The notes beneath the pieces are model-generated. The model saw nothing but the letters and a program-made list of their open reading frames with translations, was not told the DNA's origin and did not search any database. A stretch of 64,000 nt of DNA, taken from contig CP073759.1 in the NCBI GenBank assembly GCA_018398995.1, forward strand, positions 186,001-250,000, given 5' to 3'. Of this stretch, positions 59,439 through 64,000 are shown piece after piece; within the stretch, counting starts at the first letter, position 1, and each line of letters starts with the position of its first letter. This DNA is from Methylophilaceae bacterium. Its GTDB lineage: Bacteria; Pseudomonadota; Gammaproteobacteria; Burkholderiales; Methylophilaceae. The position numbers and the translations under genes are program-made.

Positions 59439-59591
59439 TTAATCACTTTAATGGCTTACTTGACTATATGCAGTTTACGGGCAGTTTACGATCAATTTTC
59501 GTGATTGTTATTTTATTGCTTAGATAGTTTGTTTAACAAGCTCAGTCTTGGTATGATTAAATGAGTTGGTCGTTCGCTAAGAGAGTTTATA

Positions 59592-61247
59592 TTGCATCAA
59601 ATTTTCACAGAATTTTCACTCTTACTCATTATTTCTGCGTTTGCAGGCATGATAGCGCTGTGGCTAAAACAGCCAGTTTTAATCGCTTACATTGTGGTCG
59701 GCATTGTCGTTGGTCCTGCCGTTTTAGGGTTGGTTGGTGCACACGATCAAATCGATTTGCTAGCACAAGTAGGTGTGGCAGTTCTTTTATTTGTTGTCGG
59801 TCTCAAGCTAGATTTGCAACACATTCGTCACATTGGCCCTGTTGCCCTTGCTACAGGTTTAGGTCAACTGACTTTTACCATCATTTTTGGCTTTATTATC
59901 ACCTATGCTATGGGGAAAAGTCCTATGGATGCCATCTATGTGGCAGTGGCGCTTACTTTCTCTAGCACAATTATTATTGTTAAATTATTAACAGATAAGC
60001 GAGAAATTGATGCATTACATGGCCGAATAGCGATTGGCTTTCTGATTGTGCAAGATTTAGCTGTTGTGATTGCAATGATGTTGATGAGCACCTTAAAAAC
60101 AGGTGCTGACGCTGAATTAGCACAGGTGCTGATTTCACTTGCTTTCAGATTAGCAATTGTTGTGGTTGCCATGTTTGTCCTGATGCGCTATTTCCTACCC
60201 AAGATTGTCGCTAGAATGGCACGCTCACAAGAGCTTTTACTTATTTTTGCTATTGCATGGGGAACAAGCTTTGCCGCATTAGGTGAATGGTCTGGGTTTT
60301 CGAAAGAAGCTGGGGCTTTTTTGGCGGGCTTTTCCTTAGCATCCAGTATTTACCGAGATGCGATTAGTGCCCGCTTGACTGGCATCAGGGACTTTCTGCT
60401 GCTGTTCTTTTTTATTGATTTAGGCTCAAAACTCGATTTTTCTACGCTAGGAGCAGAAGTTGCACCTGCTATTGTACTTTCTCTATTTGTTCTTATCGGC
60501 AACCCATTAATCGTAATGGGGATTATGGGTTATATGGGCTATCGTAAACGAACAGGTTTTTTAGCGGGATTAACTGTCGCACAAATTAGTGAGTTTTCAA
60601 TTGTTTTTGTTGCGATGGGTATCTCTTTGGGACACGTAGGTGTTGATGTGCTTGGACTAACTACAATTGTGGGTCTCGTTACAATTGCATTGTCTAGCTA
60701 TATGATACTGTACTCCCATCCTCTATATGATCGCCTATCAAACTGGCTATCCATCTTTGAACGCAAGATTGCATATAATGAGCTCACGCACGAGAATAAC
60801 AACACAACAAATAGCGATCCTGATGTCATGGTGTTTGGCGCAGGTCGCTATGGAAGCGCGCTGGCTAGCGGCTTGCAGAAAGCTGGGCTTGATGTACTCA
60901 CCATCGATTTTGATCCAGAAAATTATAAAAAGCAGCAATGTAAAGGCTTGAACATCAGATATGGCGATGGCACAGAATCAGATTTTATTGATAGCTTACC
61001 CATCAAAAATACCCAATGGATTGTCAGCACCTTGCCAGACATGACCACCAATCAGTCACTGATACATGCACTCAAAGAAAACCACTACCACGGTAAAATC
61101 GCTATTGTAGCAAGAGAAGAAATTGATATGCCTATGCTGAATAAACTAGGGGCTACTATTGTGCTTTATCCAATTATGAATGCCGTTGAATTTGCGGTTA
61201 CAACACTTACAACAGAAATTGGCGCAGAAAAAAGGTTAAAAAAATGA
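59592..61247 (+). CDS. CPA2-family cation/proton antiporter with TrkA-N domain
   Basis: A 551-residue KefB/C-type transporter. Some twelve membrane segments span residues 5-385, including GIVVGPAVLGL near 37, VGLKLDLQHIRHIG near 69 and SKEAGAFLAGFSLASS near 235. A cytosolic TrkA-N nucleotide-binding domain occupies about 410-530, starting VMVFGAGRYGSALASG. Such proteins exchange K+ or Na+ for protons; which ion is uncertain. The start is TTG at 59592 with GAGAG before it; no ATG precedes the first helix. The last four bases overlap the start of a universal stress gene, which probably works with it. Confidence 0.88.
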   Translation: MHQIFTEFSLLLIISAFAGMIALWLKQPVLIAYIVVGIVVGPAVLGLVGAHDQIDLLAQVGVAVLLFVVGLKLDLQHIRHIGPVALATGLGQLTFTIIFGFIITYAMGKSPMDAIYVAVALTFSSTIIIVKLLTDKREIDALHGRIAIGFLIVQDLAVVIAMMLMSTLKTGADAELAQVLISLAFRLAIVVVAMFVLMRYFLPKIVARMARSQELLLIFAIAWGTSFAALGEWSGFSKEAGAFLAGFSLASSIYRDAISARLTGIRDFLLLFFFIDLGSKLDFSTLGAEVAPAIVLSLFVLIGNPLIVMGIMGYMGYRKRTGFLAGLTVAQISEFSIVFVAMGISLGHVGVDVLGLTTIVGLVTIALSSYMILYSHPLYDRLSNWLSIFERKIAYNELTHENNNTTNSDPDVMVFGAGRYGSALASGLQKAGLDVLTIDFDPENYKKQQCKGLNIRYGDGTESDFIDSLPIKNTQWIVSTLPDMTTNQSLIHALKENHYHGKIAIVAREEIDMPMLNKLGATIVLYPIMNAVEFAVTTLTTEIGAEKRLKK

Positions 61248-62164
61248 GTTCTTTTAAGCAAATCTTATGTGCAATAGATTTATCTCAACCTTCAGAAAAG
61301 TTGTTACAAAAAGCAAAATACTTCGCACAAGATGCAAACACAGCGCTTACTGTTTTGCATGTAGTAGAAGATAATCAACTGAGTTTTTTACAGTTTATGA
61401 TAAATACCGAGGCTGACAATACAGAACAAATTGCAATTGCTAAGCTTAACGCAGAATTGTTGGATATAACGAACACCTTACTCGACGAGGGCGTTAAGGC
61501 AAATGCAATCACGGTAACAGGTAAAGTAAGCGAGTCGATTGGTAATTTCGCCAATGAAATCGGTGCTGATTTACTGTTAATTGGTGCCTATAACCACAAC
61601 AAACTAGAGAAGATTTTTTTAGGATCAACGGCTCTAAAAATATTGCGTTATAGTGTCCGCCCTACCCTTGTCATTAAAAATACTAGTCCTACTACTTATC
61701 AACGTGTTTTTATTGCTGTGGATTTTTCTCAGGATATCAATACTATCATTTCAATAGTTAAAAACATCGCCCCTGATGCAGAACTTGTGTTGGCCCATTT
61801 TTATGATATTACCTTTGAAGGCATACTCAATCATTATGCGGAACTTGATGACAATCAACTCATGTCATACCGAACCGAGATTCGTGAAAACGCACTTAAA
61901 CAATTAGAATCTATCGCTGATGCCGCTCACTTAGACCCACTACAATCATCGATTGTGGTTGCACAAGGCAGTGCTGTTGAAAAGATACTATTTTTTGCAG
62001 ACGATTATGAATGTGATTTATTGGTACTTGGTAAGCATGGGAAAAGTTTAACTGAAGCGCTTGTGCTCGGCAGTGTTACTAACGAGATTATTAACACCTG
62101 TACACAAGATATATTGGTTATTACGCATCAAGAAAATCAATCACTTACCAGCTCACTACTCTAA
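61244..62164 (+). CDS. Tandem universal stress protein
   Basis: A 306-residue cytosolic protein made of two UspA domains (about residues 1-142 and 150-298). Each half has an ATP-site pattern: first half GADLLLIGAYNHNKLEKIFLGSTA near 109, second half CDLLVLGKHGKSLTEALVLGS near 253. The first half carries a less canonical nucleotide loop than the second, so perhaps only the second binds ATP. The ATG overlaps the antiporter gene by 4 bases. Its end overlaps the convergent Na/Pi cotransporter gene by 9 bases. It may adjust the antiporter in stress, an inference from coupling. Confidence 0.88.
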   Translation: MSSFKQILCAIDLSQPSEKLLQKAKYFAQDANTALTVLHVVEDNQLSFLQFMINTEADNTEQIAIAKLNAELLDITNTLLDEGVKANAITVTGKVSESIGNFANEIGADLLLIGAYNHNKLEKIFLGSTALKILRYSVRPTLVIKNTSPTTYQRVFIAVDFSQDINTIISIVKNIAPDAELVLAHFYDITFEGILNHYAELDDNQLMSYRTEIRENALKQLESIADAAHLDPLQSSIVVAQGSAVEKILFFADDYECDLLVLGKHGKSLTEALVLGSVTNEIINTCTQDILVITHQENQSLTSSLL

Positions 62165-63130
62165 TGAATCTGCTGCTGCATCTTCATTGATAACTACGCT
62201 ATTTTCTAACCAATATTGAATTTTTTGCCAGCAAAATGGTAATAAGATAAGCGCAATGATTGCAGCGGCCATATTAAAAACAGTATGCACTAATGCAACT
62301 TGCTGTACCGGCATAAGACTGTTAGAGCCCAAAATGTAACTCACGATGGGCTGAAGTAAGGTTGCAAATAACAGGACACCCAGCATATTTAATACCGTGT
62401 TCAACATTGCTAATTTTTTGGCAACGATATCTAATGCGCTACTTGCCATTAATGCTGTCGATGTTGTACCAACATTTGCCCCTGCTACCATCCATACAGC
62501 TATTTCAGGCAAGACGAGTCCTTGTGAGACTAGTAGGACTGCCAAACCACTCACCACAGATGACGACTGTACCAAAGCAGTCAATAATGCGCCAATTAAC
62601 AGCGCCACCACTGCGGAATTGAGCCAATAGTGTAAATCATTAATAATAGGCATCTGCGCAACTGGTGCTAGCGCTTGAGCAATAAGATCTAAAGCTAAAA
62701 AAATCAATCCAAAATAAAAAATCGCCTTACCATAAGGTCGCCAAGGCCGTAATCCAAAAAATGACCACAAACCGCCAACTGTCAAAAATAAAGGCCCCAA
62801 TCCCTCAATTTTCATGGCAACTAGCCATGAAGTTAAGGTTGTGCCAACATTAGCACCTATCATCACGGCAAATGCGCCGCGATGGGTTAATGCACTAGTG
62901 TGGGCCAACCCAACAGCCATGGAGGTCACAGCAGACGAGGATTGCACTATTGCCGTACTCATCGCACCCACAAGCGCACCACGCCAGTCAGTACGTGTGA
63001 TTCGCTTTAAAAAGGCACGAAGTCTTTCTCCGCCTAATCTTGTCACTTCTTCTGAAAATGCAGCAAGTCCATGTAGAAATAACATAATGGCCGCCATGAC
63101 CGAAAAAAACCAGATTAAATTTGTGTGCAT
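62156..63130 (-). CDS. Na+/phosphate cotransporter family protein
   Basis: A 324-residue membrane protein of the NptA/PNaS family, without the C-terminal PhoU-like domain often present. The two inverted repeats each show the QSSS motif: TAIVQSSSAVTSMAVGL near residue 59 and TALVQSSSVVSGLAVLL near 185, each followed by GANVGTT. About nine hydrophobic segments are seen. Substrate direction is not clear. It lies 13 bases after the P-type ATPase gene on the same strand, so it belongs to that transcript, and it overlaps the convergent usp gene by 9 bases. Confidence 0.88.
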   Translation of the reverse strand: MHTNLIWFFSVMAAIMLFLHGLAAFSEEVTRLGGERLRAFLKRITRTDWRGALVGAMSTAIVQSSSAVTSMAVGLAHTSALTHRGAFAVMIGANVGTTLTSWLVAMKIEGLGPLFLTVGGLWSFFGLRPWRPYGKAIFYFGLIFLALDLIAQALAPVAQMPIINDLHYWLNSAVVALLIGALLTALVQSSSVVSGLAVLLVSQGLVLPEIAVWMVAGANVGTTSTALMASSALDIVAKKLAMLNTVLNMLGVLLFATLLQPIVSYILGSNSLMPVQQVALVHTVFNMAAAIIALILLPFCWQKIQYWLENSVVINEDAAADSLE

Positions 63131-63143
63131 TTTTTCACCTAGT

Positions 63144-64000
63144 CTATATCACTGTCACTTTTAGTGCTCGCCATACCGCTTTTTCTACCTCTACTATTAG
63201 GAATTTTGCCAAGCCTAAGATGATAATAAATTGCCATGATGACCAATCTAGCGAGACGCTATTAAATAGTTGTTGTAAGGGGCTAGCATAAGTAAAAATC
63301 ATTTGAAAACTGATTAAAGCAATGCTCACCCAAAAAGCCACTCGGTTTGAAAAAAGCACATTCCAAGTAAGAGAAGATGCCGTAAAAAAGCGGACATTAA
63401 ATAAATAGACTAACTCACCAACGACTAACATATTAATTGCTGCTGTTCTTGCATAAGCAAGGGTTTGGCCACGGGCAAGTTCCCATTCAAATGTGGCAAA
63501 AGTCACCGCAACCATCAATAGACTCACAAATAAAATACGCGTACCTAATACTTTCGTTATCAGCGGTTCTGTGGGCGACCTTGGTTCGCGCTTCATAATA
63601 CCCTGTTCGGCTGATTCAAAAGCCAGCGCCAATGCCAAGGTAATTGCAGTGACCATATTGACCCAAAGAATTTGACTAGCAGTAATTGGCATAGCAATTC
63701 CAGCAAAAATAGCCAGTAATATAACCCCTGCTTGCCCGCCATTGGTAGGCAACATAAACAACAGTGATTTTTTGATATTGTCTAATACCACACGCCCTTC
63801 TCTGACGGCACGTGCAATGCTAGCAAAATTATCATCTGTCAATACTAAATCGGCTGCTTCACGCGCAGCATCGGTTCCTTTGTTTCCCATAGCGACGCCA
63901 ATATCAGCCGCCTTTATGGCTGGCGCATCATTGACACCGTCACCTGTCATTGCCACCAGCTCGCCTTGGGATCGCAATGCTGAGACTAATCTTAATTTAT
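63144..64000 (-). CDS. P-type cation-transporting ATPase, C-terminal part (runs off the window)
   Basis: The last 285 or so codons of a P-type ATPase of the calcium/PMA-like (P2/P3) group; the start lies beyond base 64000. The hinge motif [20 protein letters not shown] is visible, then the C-terminal membrane helices from about [18 protein letters not shown] onward with [19 protein letters not shown]. The reading frame continues open to the window edge, with upstream residues matching the usual segment before this motif. Ion specificity cannot be told from this part. It precedes the Na/Pi cotransporter by 13 bases on the same strand. Confidence 0.9.
   Translation of the reverse strand, partial: KLRLVSALRSQGELVAMTGDGVNDAPAIKAADIGVAMGNKGTDAAREAADLVLTDDNFASIARAVREGRVVLDNIKKSLLFMLPTNGGQAGVILLAIFAGIAMPITASQILWVNMVTAITLALALAFESAEQGIMKREPRSPTEPLITKVLGTRILFVSLLMVAVTFATFEWELARGQTLAYARTAAINMLVVGELVYLFNVRFFTASSLTWNVLFSNRVAFWVSIALISFQMIFTYASPLQQLFNSVSLDWSSWQFIIILGLAKFLIVEVEKAVWRALKVTVI

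Noticed and set aside
59561-59965. A 134-codon frame overlapping the 5' end of the antiporter gene.
   Set aside because: Its product is Cys, His and Arg rich without a domain, as expected for an out-of-frame reading of the real gene.

Overview
The window is 64 kb of AT-rich, tightly packed chromosomal DNA from a Gram-negative proteobacterium. About 57 protein genes are recognised. No tRNA, rRNA, CRISPR array, phage or insertion sequence was seen. Gene order (ftsK-lolA-rarA-serS, ispD-ispF, aroA-cmk-rpsA-ihfB-lapB-pyrF-comEA) and the two outer-membrane TonB receptors fit Betaproteobacteria. The low GC makes a Methylophilaceae-type lineage my best guess, but this is inference, not proof.

Region by region: 0-8 kb holds a YqaA membrane protein, an NTF2-like protein, mfd, rpiA, and mltF facing serS. 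The ftsK-lolA-rarA-serS operon covers 6.9-12.6 kb on the minus strand. Then come dps, trxB, a SulP transporter, an Smr protein, a TetR regulator with paired operators, and the operon ispD-ispF-ABC exporter (17.7-20.7 kb). The 20.8-30.1 kb stretch has a diguanylate cyclase, a TonB receptor behind a textbook sigma-54 promoter, amt, DUF3301-gluQ, a second TonB receptor behind a Fur-controlled promoter, and hslO. At 30.1-34.5 kb there is an rRNA methyltransferase, lrgAB, rsuA and an orphan, 5'-disrupted ABC ATPase, separated by two repeat-filled gaps. The 34.6-42.8 kb stretch has mntP, a lipoprotein, DUF502, YqaA, rhlE, a YaiI protein, lipocalin, a TraB/GumN protein and YgiQ. At 43-48.3 kb lie a sensor with GGDEF and EAL domains and the overlapping N-degron transferase genes aat-bpt plus a membrane protein. 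Then come tyrA, aroA, a DUF2061 gene on the opposite strand, cmk, rpsA, ihfB, lapB, pyrF, comEA, metG and a glycosyltransferase. The end (59.6-64 kb) is an ion-transport block: a CPA2 exchanger overlapping a tandem Usp gene, and a P-type ATPase followed by a Na/Pi cotransporter.

Most genes are housekeeping: translation and tRNA charging (serS, metG, gluQ, rpsA, rsuA), repair and segregation (mfd, rarA, ftsK), envelope (lolA, lapB, mltF), isoprenoid and aromatic synthesis, and redox or metal defence (dps, trxB, hslO, mntP). The least ordinary signals are regulatory or structural: a sigma-54 promoter with an upstream long inverted repeat in front of a TonB receptor, a small family of dispersed hairpins whose stems covary, a ribosomal protein S1 lacking its sixth S1 domain, lapB without lapA, a duplicated dps 3' tail, and the broken ABC ATPase. 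I saw no clearly new multi-gene defence or biosynthetic system.
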